DNA from: Clostridium sp.
GTDB lineage: Bacteria; Bacillota; Clostridia; Clostridiales; Clostridiaceae
Length of the DNA stretch: 64,000 nt
NCBI RefSeq assembly: GCF_022482905.1
Contig: NZ_JAKVOI010000001.1
Location: forward strand, 2,853,958-2,917,957
Direction of reading: 5' to 3'
Below the pieces are notes generated by a model, which saw nothing but the letters and a program-made list of their open reading frames with translations, had not been told where the DNA came from and did not search any database. Shown here piece after piece: positions 16,712 to 25,926 of the stretch (position 1 is the stretch's first letter; every line of letters starts with the position of its first letter). Both the position numbers and the translations under genes were made by a program.

Positions 16712-17502
16712 AGTTCAGCCTTCCCATCCATTTGTTCAAATTTGGATAATTCTTCCTTGTTCAAGAAGCTTTTTAGCTTCTCTGCTATAGTATTCGGGTT
16801 TATACCTTCCTGAATATAAAGTATTGCCTCAACAATAAGTGTCTTTTCCTTTACCTCTTTTTCATCAGCCTGTCTCAATCTGTTGGCTATTGGAAGCCAT
16901 AAAAGATTGGCTGATGCTATGCCATATAGTGTTGCCAGAAATGCAGTCGCTATTTTGGGTCCCAGTGTCGATGTATCTTCAAGATTTCCCAGAACATGTA
17001 CCAATCCCATAACTGTACCGACTATACCCATGGTAGGTGCATATCCACCTGCATTTTCAAATACAGCTGAGCCTTCCAGATGTCTTTCAGATGTAGATTC
17101 AAGTTCCAATTCCAATATACTTCTTACAGCTTGAGGATCAACTCCGTCTACTACAAGCTGAAGACCCTTTTTTATAAATGGATCCAAATTGGGGTCACTG
17201 GATATCTCTCCTTCCAAACTCAGCAATCCATTTTTTCTGGTTTTATAGGATACATCTTTAAAATACGAAATTAAAGCTGGTAAATCCGCTTTCCTAGGAC
17301 TAAAAAGTACTTTAAACATTTTGGGAAGTCTTTTTAGTACATCCATAGGAAATGAAAGCCCTGTAGCACCAATTGTCCCTCCAAAAACTATTATAGCCGC
17401 AGTAGCTCCCAAAAGTGCACCTGCAGATCCACCTTCCAAAACATAACCAAATACTACAGATAAGATTCCAAAAACCATAAATATAACAACAGATATATCC
17501 AT
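16708..17502 (-). CDS. motA: flagellar stator protein MotA
   Basis: Ion-conducting stator subunit. 264 residues. It begins MDISVVIFMVFGILSVVFGYVLEGG, with four membrane segments overall, the cytoplasmic loop carrying charged residues, and the conserved GGYAPTMGIVGTVMGLVHVL...GPKIATAFLATLYGI block that contains the two functional prolines/TM3-TM4 core. The start follows a GGAGGAG-like site. It is the first gene of motAB. Proton or sodium use cannot be decided by eye. Confidence 0.95.
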   Translation of the reverse strand: MDISVVIFMVFGILSVVFGYVLEGGSAGALLGATAAIIVFGGTIGATGLSFPMDVLKRLPKMFKVLFSPRKADLPALISYFKDVSYKTRKNGLLSLEGEISSDPNLDPFIKKGLQLVVDGVDPQAVRSILELELESTSERHLEGSAVFENAGGYAPTMGIVGTVMGLVHVLGNLEDTSTLGPKIATAFLATLYGIASANLLWLPIANRLRQADEKEVKEKTLIVEAILYIQEGINPNTIAEKLKSFLNKEELSKFEQMDGKAEL

Positions 17503-17640
17503 TTTTCTCCTCCATCTAGTTAATTTAATTCCCGATTTTAGTCTAATCCACCATCTCTATATAATAAATATTCGTATAAAGTCTAATACTCTTTAACATA
17601 ATATCTAATTCTTGCTAACAATCATTAATTTTTTGCAATT

Positions 17641-17668
17641 AAAAAGACTACCTTCTGGCAGTCTTTTC
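17641..17668 (-). terminator. ferredoxin terminator
   Basis: An 11-bp stem with one mismatch (17642-17652 with 17657-17667) and a T tract on the minus strand. Confidence 0.7.
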
Positions 17669-17679
17669 AATTCGATCAA

Positions 17680-17853
17680 TTAGTCTTCCTGAACTGGTGC
17701 ACCTACAGGACAGACATTAGCACAGTTCCCACAATCAATGCAAGTATTTTCATCTATTACGAACTGAGTATCCCCCTGGCTTATTGCCTCAACTGGACAC
17801 TCCGAAGCACAGGCTCCACAACTTACACATGCATCATTAATTTTATATGCCAT
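17680..17853 (-). CDS. 2[4Fe-4S] ferredoxin
   Basis: Small electron carrier of clostridial type. 57 residues, with two CxxCxxCxxxCP motifs: CVSCGACASECPVEA and CIDCGNCANVCPVGA. The ATG at 17853 follows AAGGAGG; upstream in-frame codons are discarded because the family begins MAYKI. A terminator follows. It lies downstream of and co-oriented with ricT and a 67-residue protein, separated from the latter by 86 bases, so it may have its own promoter. Many such ferredoxins exist per clostridial genome and partners are not inferable. Confidence 0.95.
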   Translation of the reverse strand: MAYKINDACVSCGACASECPVEAISQGDTQFVIDENTCIDCGNCANVCPVGAPVQED

Positions 17854-17939
17854 ATCGAAAACCCCTCCTTGAAAATTATAATCATAAAATATCTTTCGCT
17901 GATATTTTATCATACTTATACAATTTTTAAAAGCTAATT

Positions 17940-18143
17940 TTAAAATACAGCATATCCTAAATCTTCAATAGATTGAATAAGTTGACTATCACTTACAAAA
18001 TAATCATCATATACTATACTGACTTCACCTTTTTCAACATTTATTTTGCATGCTACAACTCCTTGATTATTTGCTACAGCACTTCTTATATTATTTATAT
18101 CATCAGCAGTTCGCATATTTGGAATCTTAAATATTGATTTCAT
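17940..18143 (-). CDS. HMA-like small protein lacking CxxC
   Basis: 67 residues resembling a heavy-metal-associated (ferredoxin-like beta-alpha-beta) fold: N-terminal strand, helix (DDINNIRSAVANN), strand pair (VVACKINVEKGEVSIVYDD) and second helix with DLGYAVF, as in copper chaperones. The metal-binding CxxC is absent; the equivalent turn reads PNMRTADD. It starts only 13 bases after ricT, suggesting co-transcription. Function unknown; a metal-free HMA relative is the best description. Confidence 0.7.
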   Translation of the reverse strand: MKSIFKIPNMRTADDINNIRSAVANNQGVVACKINVEKGEVSIVYDDYFVSDSQLIQSIEDLGYAVF

Positions 18144-18156
18144 GTGAGATTACCCC

Positions 18157-19071
18157 CTACTCTTCTTTAAATAATTGTTTTATTATCTCCGAATCTTTTA
18201 TGTCATCACCTTCTATATCAACTTTAATCTCATCTTCATTTATACTTCCCTCATAATTTCCTGAAACCAATTCTATGTCATTTATGGAAACTTGCTTTAT
18301 CACATCTTCTTCATTATGGTTTTTTATCTTTACCTTAACGCTTTCTCCAATTACAGAATTACTTATTACCTCACCATTTCCATAAGGGGTGCTTACAATG
18401 GATCTCACTTTAGGCATCCTCTTTCTTATATCTTCATATATACTCTGTTCATAATTCAAACAGCACATTAGCCTCCCACATATTCCTGAAATTTTCGTAG
18501 GATTTAGAGATAAATTTTGTTCCTTTGCCATTTTTATAGAAACCGGTACAAAATCACCTAAAAATGTAGAACAACACATAGCTCTGCCGCATGGCCCCAG
18601 TCCTCCTACCATTTTAGCTTCATCTCTAACACCTATCTGTCTGAGTTCTATTCTCGTTCTAAATATAGATGCCAGATCTTTTACAAGTTCCCTAAAATCT
18701 ATTCTTCCATCCGCCGTAAAATAAAAAATTACTTTGTTATTATCAAAAGTATACTCTACATCTATAAGCTTCATTTTCAAATTATGCTGTTTTATTTTAT
18801 CCACACATATTGAAAAGGCTTCTTCTTCTTTTTTCTTGTTTTCATCGTGTCTTTTTATATCATCTTCTGTAGCAATTCTAAGTACATTTTTCAGCGGAGA
18901 TACAATATCATCTTCTGCTATCTGCTTTGGTTGCACAACACATTGTCCAAACTCTATTCCTCTAGCTGTTTCTACTATGACATTATTATATTTTTTTACA
19001 TCCAGATTCCCTGGTGAAAAGTAATATATTTTCCCGGCCTTTTTGAAACGTACTCCTATAACAGTTACCAT
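18157..19071 (-). CDS. ricT: PSP1/RicT (YaaT) family protein
   Basis: Homologue of B. subtilis YaaT/RicT, a subunit of the Y-complex that helps RNase Y mature transcripts and affects sporulation and competence. 304 residues. The PSP1 region has the conserved Cys segment GGLGPCGRAMCCSTFLGDF and ISGICGRLMCCLNYE, which in the Y-complex helps bind [4Fe-4S] clusters. The C-terminal part is variable and acidic. It follows holB by six bases within the tmk-darA-holB-ricT run. RicA (ymcA) and RicF (ylbF) partners are not in the window. Confidence 0.95.
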   Translation of the reverse strand: MVTVIGVRFKKAGKIYYFSPGNLDVKKYNNVIVETARGIEFGQCVVQPKQIAEDDIVSPLKNVLRIATEDDIKRHDENKKKEEEAFSICVDKIKQHNLKMKLIDVEYTFDNNKVIFYFTADGRIDFRELVKDLASIFRTRIELRQIGVRDEAKMVGGLGPCGRAMCCSTFLGDFVPVSIKMAKEQNLSLNPTKISGICGRLMCCLNYEQSIYEDIRKRMPKVRSIVSTPYGNGEVISNSVIGESVKVKIKNHNEEDVIKQVSINDIELVSGNYEGSINEDEIKVDIEGDDIKDSEIIKQLFKEE

Positions 19072-19077
19072 ATTTAT

Positions 19078-20025
19078 CTATACCTCCTGCATCTTCAGCA
19101 ACATAGAATCAAAAACTAAATTTGAGTTTACATTACCGGAAAGCATTTTCCTTGCATTTTTTATAACGTCTATAATACCATTTAATTTATTAAATGAGAA
19201 CATCTCTCCTATAAATTTTATATCCTCAAATTTGTCATTATTTATAAGCATTTTTCTATCTCCTGTCTCTTTATAAATAAAAACATCCCTTATATAGGAC
19301 AATATGCAGGTAAATATTTCTTCATAATCTTCCCTGTATTTGAATAGAAAAGAAGCATCCTTATGCATGATTTCTATTTTATCTTTGGATAATTCCTTTA
19401 ACAGCTCCAGTGTATCATTTCTTATTTGATGGAAATTTTTATCTTCTAGAAATTTTTCTGCTCTACCGGGTATGCCATCACTAAATGCTATAATGGACTT
19501 GTGTTCATCATATTGCAGATCCGGATAATTTCTATTTAAGAATTCAACCATCTCATCGTCTTTTAGCCTGTTCAGCTTATACACTTCGCATCTTGACCGT
19601 ATCGTATCCAGAATATTATCAAGTTTCTCACACAATAAAATTATATATATACTGGAAGGTGGTTCTTCTATTGTCTTTAAAAAAGCATTTTGGGCTGCTT
19701 CTGTCATTAAATCTGCATTATATACTATAATTACTTTATTATTGCATTCATAAGGTCTCTTATTAGTTTCCCCTATTATATTTTTTACATCGTCTATACC
19801 TACAGATTTCTTATTGCTTTTAAGTTTATATTCTACAATATCAATATACTGACTTGCTTGCTTTGTACCCAATACTTTTTTTGCAGTTTCCCGGGCAATA
19901 ATACTTTTTCCTATTCCGTCTTCACCCGCAATAATATGTGCATGAGAAAACCTATTTGATTCTACAGCCATATTTATCTGTGCTATTATTTTATCATGAC
20001 CTATTATATCATCAAAATACAACAA
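19078..20025 (-). CDS. holB: DNA polymerase III delta-prime subunit
   Basis: Clamp-loader subunit. 315 residues. Begins with DDIIGHDKIIAQINMAV, Walker A-like GEDGIGKSIIARE, the sensor-type EEPPSSIYIILLCE and SRCEVYKLNRL (SRC motif) of the delta' family. No Cys4 zinc module is visible, as expected for some delta-prime subunits in Firmicutes. It is 12 bases after darA and overlaps functionally with ricT downstream. The order darA-holB-ricT agrees with B. subtilis, though yaaR between them is missing here. Confidence 0.93.
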   Translation of the reverse strand: MLYFDDIIGHDKIIAQINMAVESNRFSHAHIIAGEDGIGKSIIARETAKKVLGTKQASQYIDIVEYKLKSNKKSVGIDDVKNIIGETNKRPYECNNKVIIVYNADLMTEAAQNAFLKTIEEPPSSIYIILLCEKLDNILDTIRSRCEVYKLNRLKDDEMVEFLNRNYPDLQYDEHKSIIAFSDGIPGRAEKFLEDKNFHQIRNDTLELLKELSKDKIEIMHKDASFLFKYREDYEEIFTCILSYIRDVFIYKETGDRKMLINNDKFEDIKFIGEMFSFNKLNGIIDVIKNARKMLSGNVNSNLVFDSMLLKMQEV

Positions 20026-20037
20026 AAATTCCTCCTG

Positions 20038-20394
<357 letters not shown>

Positions 20395-20399
20395 TTATT

Positions 20400-21089
20400 T
20401 TATTGTACAAAATTCAATTTCTCTATAACTAAATTATATATATAACTATGTATTTTTTCTACACTTAAAATTTTATTGTCCTTTATACAATTTATTTTAT
20501 TCCAATTGTATTTATCTGCCACATATAATGAATTATTATAACACTTTTTCATGTATTCATAATTACTTTCATGAATATCTTTCTTTTCACTTCCTGTAAA
20601 TTTGTTCTGCCTGTCTTTTATAAGTTTATTGCTATACATCGGTGGCATATCTAAAAAAATCACACAATCAGGTTCTGGAAGACCATATAGTCCATATTCT
20701 AGATTCCATATCCAATCCAGAAATTTATCTCTCTCTTCATTATTATCTATTTTGGAAGCCTGATGTACCATATTTGAAGTAGTATACCTGTCTGCTATAA
20801 CAATACCTCCACTTTTGTAAAATTGCTCCCATTCCATTTTATATGAAGCAAATCTATCTACTGCATAGAATGTAGATGCCGCATAGGCATTTACTTCCTC
20901 CGCATTGCTGCTAAAATCTCCATTTAAATACATTTTAACAAGAGCAGAGGAATCACTTTTATAATTGGGAAATTCTACTTTTTTAACCTTGTATCCTTCC
21001 CTGTCCAGACTGTCAAATAACATCTGAGACTGAGTGGCCTTACCGCTTCCATCAGATCCACTTTCTATTACAATTAACCTTCCCTTCAT
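20400..21089 (-). CDS. tmk: thymidylate kinase-like dTMP kinase
   Basis: Phosphorylates dTMP to dTDP. 229 residues. P-loop ESGSDGSGKATQSQ, with Ala where Ser/Thr normally follows the Walker Lys; DRFASYK and DRYTTSNMVHQ (DR(Y/F) motifs); PDCVIFLDMPP; and a lid with KDRQNKFTGSEKKDIHES. This is the divergent clostridial subtype rather than the E. coli/B. subtilis type. It lies between the decarboxylase and darA as in B. subtilis. The Walker A change deserves attention but the rest of the active site is intact. Confidence 0.9.
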   Translation of the reverse strand: MKGRLIVIESGSDGSGKATQSQMLFDSLDREGYKVKKVEFPNYKSDSSALVKMYLNGDFSSNAEEVNAYAASTFYAVDRFASYKMEWEQFYKSGGIVIADRYTTSNMVHQASKIDNNEERDKFLDWIWNLEYGLYGLPEPDCVIFLDMPPMYSNKLIKDRQNKFTGSEKKDIHESNYEYMKKCYNNSLYVADKYNWNKINCIKDNKILSVEKIHSYIYNLVIEKLNFVQ

Positions 21090-21105
21090 AAGGTTCCTCC
21101 TATAT

Positions 21106-22533
21106 TCAGATTATAACTTCCATTTTACTTTCATGTAGTCCAATCAATTCTATATTATTGCATCTATAATAGTTTATGGTTTCTATAACTTCTGAATCTA
21201 TAAGTTCTCCTGGACATATTATAGGTATACCGGGCGGATATGGTATTATACTCTTACCACAAATCCTGCCAGATGCTCTGTCTATATCTATAACTTCCCT
21301 TTTCTTTAAGATTGCCTCCCATGGTGTAAGCCTCATTTCAGGTATTTTATACTGCATAATAGTAAAATCTCTATTTGCCATTTGTTCCATGGGACAATTT
21401 TTTAATAATTCATACAAGCTTTCAAATTCACACTCATCGTTGAATGGTGACAAAATCAGCACAACATTGGAAGCATCACTCATCTCTGCCTGTATCTTGT
21501 TTTTTCTCAAATAGTATTCCAAATAATTTCCACTGTACACTTTATCTAAATTTATAACATATCTTGTCAAATCCATATTCCATACAGAATTGGACTCATT
21601 ATTTATGTATTCTCTATCTATTATATTCATTCCATCTATATAATTTATTTTTTTTCTATATAAATTGGCCATAGAAAGAAGTCTTCTATAATCACTTTTA
21701 CCATAAGTTTCAAGATAAAACCTTGCATAATCCATGGAGCACAGCGCCATATATGAGGGGCTTGTACTTATAAACATGTCAAAATAGAGATCTGCCCTAG
21801 GGATATCACTCTTCCTGTTTACATGCAAATATGCAGTCTGAGTAAAACTGGGAAGTGTCTTATGACAACTCATAACTACCATATCCGCTCCCAATTTTAT
21901 TGCACTCTCCGGGAGATCACTGCAGACTCCAAAATGTGCACCATGGGCTGAATCCACAAGTACCTTCATGTTGTATTTCTTTGACATATCTATTATAAAC
22001 TTTAAATTGCTGCACAAGCCATAATAATTTGGATATGTAACTATTACAGCTTTGGCATCCTTATTGCATATTACAGTTTGTAAAAAATGCTCCAGATTTA
22101 TAACACCGGGAGCATTTAATCTATTGCTTACATTGTTTTTTACATATACAGGAACAAGCTTTCTCATGATTATTGCATTCAATATAGATCTATGACAGTT
22201 CCTTTCTACAATTACCTTATCGCCTTCATTCAGACTCGCAAATATCATTATCATATTGCCCGATGTACTTCCATTAACTAAAAAATAGGACTTCTGGGCT
22301 CTGTAAAAGTTTGAAAGACGTTTGCTTGCTTCTAGAATTATACCTTTTTGATTATGAAGATTGTCCACTCCGCCCACTTCTGTAATATCGCATTTCAATA
22401 TATTTTTTAAAAATTCTCTTCCAATAGAAGTATTGCAAAATCCCTTTCCTTTTTTATGTCCGGGCATACAAAACGATATATTATTTTCTTTAATATATTT
22501 TAAAACTCCTTCTAAAAGTGGTAATTCTGACAA
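21106..22533 (-). CDS. PLP-dependent Orn/Lys/Arg decarboxylase family protein
   Basis: Fold-type I basic amino acid decarboxylase, the YaaO/SpeA-type of Firmicutes. 475 residues starting MSELPLLEGVLKYIKEN. The TTG at 22533 is preferred because AGGAGAGG lies seven bases before it. Motifs: FCMPGHKKGKGF, FLVNGSTSGNM, LVDSAHGAHFG, and the PLP Lys in VMSCHKTLPSFTQTA. The C-terminal domain has YPPGIPIICPGE. It overlaps the end of gin by 22 bases and is followed closely by tmk. Substrate (arginine, lysine or ornithine) cannot be assigned. Confidence 0.92.
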   Translation of the reverse strand: MSELPLLEGVLKYIKENNISFCMPGHKKGKGFCNTSIGREFLKNILKCDITEVGGVDNLHNQKGIILEASKRLSNFYRAQKSYFLVNGSTSGNMIMIFASLNEGDKVIVERNCHRSILNAIIMRKLVPVYVKNNVSNRLNAPGVINLEHFLQTVICNKDAKAVIVTYPNYYGLCSNLKFIIDMSKKYNMKVLVDSAHGAHFGVCSDLPESAIKLGADMVVMSCHKTLPSFTQTAYLHVNRKSDIPRADLYFDMFISTSPSYMALCSMDYARFYLETYGKSDYRRLLSMANLYRKKINYIDGMNIIDREYINNESNSVWNMDLTRYVINLDKVYSGNYLEYYLRKNKIQAEMSDASNVVLILSPFNDECEFESLYELLKNCPMEQMANRDFTIMQYKIPEMRLTPWEAILKKREVIDIDRASGRICGKSIIPYPPGIPIICPGELIDSEVIETINYYRCNNIELIGLHESKMEVII

Positions 22534-22724
22534 TTCAATTCCTCTCCTCTTATGATTAAAGGTACTATTGATCTTTTTATACACCTTCTATAGTGACTAT
22601 AAAAATCCGTATCAAATTTTAAATTCATAATTCTTTCTTCACAGCATTTGCATATCCCCTTGTTATATATTATTATACCATCATTTATAACTTTTCCACA
22701 TATAATACAACGTATTTTATTCAT
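22512..22724 (-). CDS. anti-sigma-G factor Gin (CsfB) homologue
   Basis: Small zinc-binding protein that blocks sigma-G (and sigma-E) during sporulation. 70 residues, with two CxxC pairs (CIICGK and CKCC) spaced by KVINDGIIIYNKGI, the Gin/CsfB signature. The ATG at 22724 follows GGGGGGAT. Two observations support the call: its position immediately before the decarboxylase and tmk as in B. subtilis csfB-xpaC-yaaN-yaaO-tmk, and a sigma-F-like promoter upstream (22775-22804). Its C-terminal end overlaps the decarboxylase start. Confidence 0.9.
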   Translation of the reverse strand: MNKIRCIICGKVINDGIIIYNKGICKCCEERIMNLKFDTDFYSHYRRCIKRSIVPLIIRGEELNCQNYHF

Positions 22725-22774
22725 AATATCCCCCCAATAATTGGTTTTAATATAAAACAACTTATCTTTATTGA

Positions 22775-22804
22775 GATTATTTCCACTAATTATAAATAAT
22801 ATTC
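22775..22804 (-). promoter_or_regulatory. sigma-F-like promoter of gin
   Basis: On the minus strand, GAATA (22800-22804), 15 bases and GGAAATAATC (22775-22784) match the forespore consensus GNATA-N15-GGNAANANTR at nearly all positions. Forespore expression would fit Gin's role. Confidence 0.6.
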
Positions 22805-22952
22805 AAGTTCACTATATTTTTTTAATTTAGTACAATAACATTTAATCTCTGGGGTGGTTTTCAATTTTCCATATATTTGTGTATATGATATTATATTCAT
22901 CTTACAAAATTAGAACAAAACTTTTTTTAATTTAGTATATCATTTATTTATA

Positions 22953-22980
22953 TTCACAAATATACTATATAAGTTATAAT
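22953..22980 (+). promoter_or_regulatory. candidate promoter of corA
   Basis: TTCACA (22953-22958), a 16-base spacer and TATAAT (22975-22980), 62 bases before the start codon. The rest of the 318-bp spacer between gin and corA shows no gene and no Mg2+ riboswitch consensus that I can recognise. Confidence 0.5.
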
Positions 22981-23042
22981 ATAACTATAATTAACAATAT
23001 CAATTGAATTATGGGTGAAATTAGTTACACAGGAGGAATTAT

Positions 23043-23984
23043 ATGATTTCAATTTATAAAACTATAGATGAATCAGGTACCCTTGTACCTTTAGATACAA
23101 TAGAACACGGATGCTGGATAAATATCGTAGCCCCTTCTGATGAGGATTTGTTGTTGATATCCCAGAAATCAGGCGTATCTATAGAGTTTCTAAAAGCTGC
23201 ACTGGATGAAGAGGAAACATCCCGTATAGATATGGAAGACAACAATTTATTGGTAATAGTAGATATCCCATTTACAGAAATGGAAGATAACTCTTTAACC
23301 TACGATTCTTATCCTTTGGCCATAATTCACACTGAATCCACTATAATAACTATATGCTTAAAAAATAGCAAAATATTAATAGATTTTATAGACAAAAAAA
23401 TTAAATCCTTCTATACTTTCAAGCGTTCAAGATTCATTCTTCAAATATTATACAGAATATCTATTTATTATCTATTATATTTGAGACAGATAGATAAAAA
23501 GAGTGTTATGATAGAACAGAAGTTAAAAAAATCTATGAGAAACAACGAATTTATTCAACTCCTTTCGCTGGAAAAGTCTTTGGTTTACTTTTCTACTTCA
23601 CTTAAGGCAAATGAAATAACTCTGGAAAAAATGTTAAAGCTTGAATTACTTAAAAAATACCCTGAGGATCAGGATATTCTGGAAGATGTAATAATTGAAA
23701 ATAAACAGGCTATAGAAATGACCAACATATACAACAATATACTGACCGGAACTATGGATGCCTTTGGTTCCGTAATATCCAACAATTTGAATATTGTAAT
23801 GAAGCTTCTGGCCTCAATAACAATTGTATTGTCAATACCAAATATCATATTTGGTTCATTTGGAATGAACCTTGCAGGCATTCCATTTAGTAAAAATCCA
23901 AATGGTTTCTGGCTTGTATATGGATTAACGACTACGATATGCATAATCTCAATAATTTTTCTCAAGAAAAAAAACTTATTTTAA
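23043..23984 (+). CDS. CorA-family divalent cation channel
   Basis: Inner-membrane Mg2+ (or Co2+/Ni2+) channel. 313 residues, with a large N-terminal cytoplasmic domain, a long stalk helix and two C-terminal membrane helices. The first helix ends in FGSFGMNLAGIP, the selectivity-filter GMN motif; the short basic tail KKKNLF follows the second. The start follows ACAGGAGGAATT. It ends 14 bases before the S66 peptidase and is probably co-transcribed with it. Confidence 0.93.
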   Translation: MISIYKTIDESGTLVPLDTIEHGCWINIVAPSDEDLLLISQKSGVSIEFLKAALDEEETSRIDMEDNNLLVIVDIPFTEMEDNSLTYDSYPLAIIHTESTIITICLKNSKILIDFIDKKIKSFYTFKRSRFILQILYRISIYYLLYLRQIDKKSVMIEQKLKKSMRNNEFIQLLSLEKSLVYFSTSLKANEITLEKMLKLELLKKYPEDQDILEDVIIENKQAIEMTNIYNNILTGTMDAFGSVISNNLNIVMKLLASITIVLSIPNIIFGSFGMNLAGIPFSKNPNGFWLVYGLTTTICIISIIFLKKKNLF

Positions 23985-23998
23985 GGATGGTGATATAT

Positions 23999-24934
23999 TT
24001 GCTAGGTAAAAGGTTGGAAAAAGGTGATACCATAGGTCTTGTATCGCCTTCTGGTCCCATGGAAGCAAAGAGTATAAAGGAAAGTATAGAATTTTTAAAA
24101 CAGCTTGGCTTTAATGTGAAAGAGGGGAAACACATATATGACAAATGGGGATATCTAGCTGGAAAAGACGAAGATAGGGCACATGATCTTCTCGATATGT
24201 TCTCTGACAACGATGTGGACATGATATTGTGTGTACGGGGCGGATATGGTGCAATGCGACTACTTCCCTTAATAGATTTTAATATAATAAAAAACAATCC
24301 AAAGATATTTGCCGGCTTCAGCGACATAACAGTATTAATCAATAATATATATTCTAAATGCAATATTACAACTTTTCATTCTCCCATGTGCAATTCCAAC
24401 TTTAAAGACAAGATAACTTTAGAGAGCTTTTTAAATACACTGATTTGTGGATATAAGCCATTTAAAATACAAAATACCGAAGGCAGAAATGAAGAATATC
24501 TTAATTCCTCAACCCACTTTAATGGAAACTTTGCAAGTGGAGTACTTGTCGGCGGCAATTTATCTCTTATTGCCAGTACCATAGGTACTCCTTACGAGAT
24601 AGACACTAAAGGCAAAATACTTTTCATTGAAGATGTAGGGGAACAGCCTTATCAAGTCGACAGAATGTTAACTCAGTTGATCTTAAGCGGTAAACTGCAG
24701 GAATGCAGTGGAATAATCCTTGGTCAATTTGAAAATTGTCAACTTACAGACTACAGGTCCAGCCTGACATTAGATGAGGTTTTTAGAGACAGGCTTATAA
24801 GCCTTGGAAAACCTATAATTGTCAATTTCCAATGTGGCCACTCCTATCCAAGATTGACTATACCAATTGGAGCCCGTGTAAAAATAAACTGCACAGGACA
24901 GACTATTGATGTATTGGAACCTGTTGTAAAATAA
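23999..24934 (+). CDS. LD-carboxypeptidase, S66 family
   Basis: Serine peptidase that cleaves the terminal D-residue from tetrapeptide muropeptides in the cytoplasm, or acts as a microcin-immunity-type peptidase. About 311 residues. Motifs: VSPSGPM at the start, CVRGGYGAMRLL, the nucleophile in AGFSDITVL, and the Glu/His partners in FIEDVGEQPY and QCGHSYPRLT. A TTG at 23999 is preferred (AAGGATGGTGATATA before it); ATG 23987 overlaps the ribosome site. It follows corA immediately. Confidence 0.9.
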   Translation: MLGKRLEKGDTIGLVSPSGPMEAKSIKESIEFLKQLGFNVKEGKHIYDKWGYLAGKDEDRAHDLLDMFSDNDVDMILCVRGGYGAMRLLPLIDFNIIKNNPKIFAGFSDITVLINNIYSKCNITTFHSPMCNSNFKDKITLESFLNTLICGYKPFKIQNTEGRNEEYLNSSTHFNGNFASGVLVGGNLSLIASTIGTPYEIDTKGKILFIEDVGEQPYQVDRMLTQLILSGKLQECSGIILGQFENCQLTDYRSSLTLDEVFRDRLISLGKPIIVNFQCGHSYPRLTIPIGARVKINCTGQTIDVLEPVVK

Positions 24935-24993
24935 TAAATTTATCTATTATAGTAACTTAGCTATGATATAATATCAACTAAAGAGGTGTTTTT

Positions 24994-25716
24994 ATGGATT
25001 ATGAAAATTTAAAATCAGCTATAAACTCCAGCAACAATATAGTGTTCTTCGGAGGTGCAGGAGTTTCTACAGAATCAAATATACCTGATTTCAGATCAGA
25101 GGCAGGGTTATATAAAACCAAGAACAACTTTTCCTATCGCCCTGAAGTTATGCTCAGTCATAGTTTCTTTATATCCCACACTGAAGACTTTTTTGACTTT
25201 TATAAAGCCAAAATGGTATACAAAGAAGCTAAACCCAATGATGCACATTATTCCCTTGCAGAACTTGAAAAGAAGGGAAAATTAAAGGCTGTTATAACTC
25301 AAAATATAGATGGTTTACATCAAATGGCCGGTTCAAAAAATGTATTGGAGCTTCATGGATCCATTCATAGAAATCATTGTACAAGATGCAGAAAGTCCTT
25401 TGATTTGGACTATGTACTAAACAGTTCTGATATTCCAAAATGTGACAGCTGTGGTGGTATTGTAAAACCAGATGTAGTTTTATATGAAGAAGGGTTGGAT
25501 ATGGAGGTTGTCAACAAATCCGTCCAGTATATTAAAAATGCAGATATTTTGATTGTAGGTGGTACATCACTTGTTGTATACCCCGCTGCCGGGCTAATTG
25601 ACTATTTCAATGGGAATCACCTTGTACTCATAAATAAATCTTCAACTCAATATGATAACAGAGCCGATATTGTAATTCATGACAGCATTGGAAAGGTACT
25701 AAAATCTGTATTATAA
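24994..25716 (+). CDS. NAD-dependent protein deacylase, sirtuin
   Basis: Sir2 family enzyme removing acyl groups from lysines with NAD+. 240 residues. It shows FFGGAGVSTESNIPDFRS, TQNIDGLHQMAG with the catalytic His in ELHGSIHRNHC, a Cys4 zinc module (CTRC...CDSC), KPDVVLYEEGL and GGTSLVVYPAA. The start follows AGAGGTG. It ends before a long palindromic terminator shared with the convergent rRNA operon. Confidence 0.95.
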   Translation: MDYENLKSAINSSNNIVFFGGAGVSTESNIPDFRSEAGLYKTKNNFSYRPEVMLSHSFFISHTEDFFDFYKAKMVYKEAKPNDAHYSLAELEKKGKLKAVITQNIDGLHQMAGSKNVLELHGSIHRNHCTRCRKSFDLDYVLNSSDIPKCDSCGGIVKPDVVLYEEGLDMEVVNKSVQYIKNADILIVGGTSLVVYPAAGLIDYFNGNHLVLINKSSTQYDNRADIVIHDSIGKVLKSVL

Positions 25717-25725
25717 TTTTATTTA

Positions 25726-25763
25726 AAAAAGCAAACATGCATTTAAATGCATGTTTGCTTTTT
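25726..25763. terminator. bidirectional terminator: sirtuin and rRNA operon 1
   Basis: A 19-bp perfect palindromic stem (25726-25744 with 25745-25763) with A and T runs outside; effective both ways. Confidence 0.9.
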
Positions 25764-25774
25764 CTCTATTTCTT

Positions 25775-25891
25775 ACCCGGCAGCAACCTACCCTGCCACA
25801 GGGCTTCCCCTGCAGTACTCTCGGCACAATGAAGCTTAACCATCCTGTTCGGAATGGGAAGGGGTGTTACCTTCACGTCATAACCACCAGA
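25775..25891 (-). rRNA. rrf: 5S rRNA, operon 1
   Basis: About 117 bases. The minus strand starts CTGGTGGTTATGACGTG, with the conserved CCATTCCGAACAGG block and the closing stem GCTGCCGGG. Ends are inferred by the terminal stem pairing. Confidence 0.95.
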
Positions 25892-25926
25892 TATTTGACA
25901 TAAATCATTATCAGCTTCATATCTCT

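Noticed and set aside
22953-23042. Mg2+-sensing riboswitch before corA
   Set aside because: The leader after the candidate promoter is only about 60 bases and lacks an M-box.
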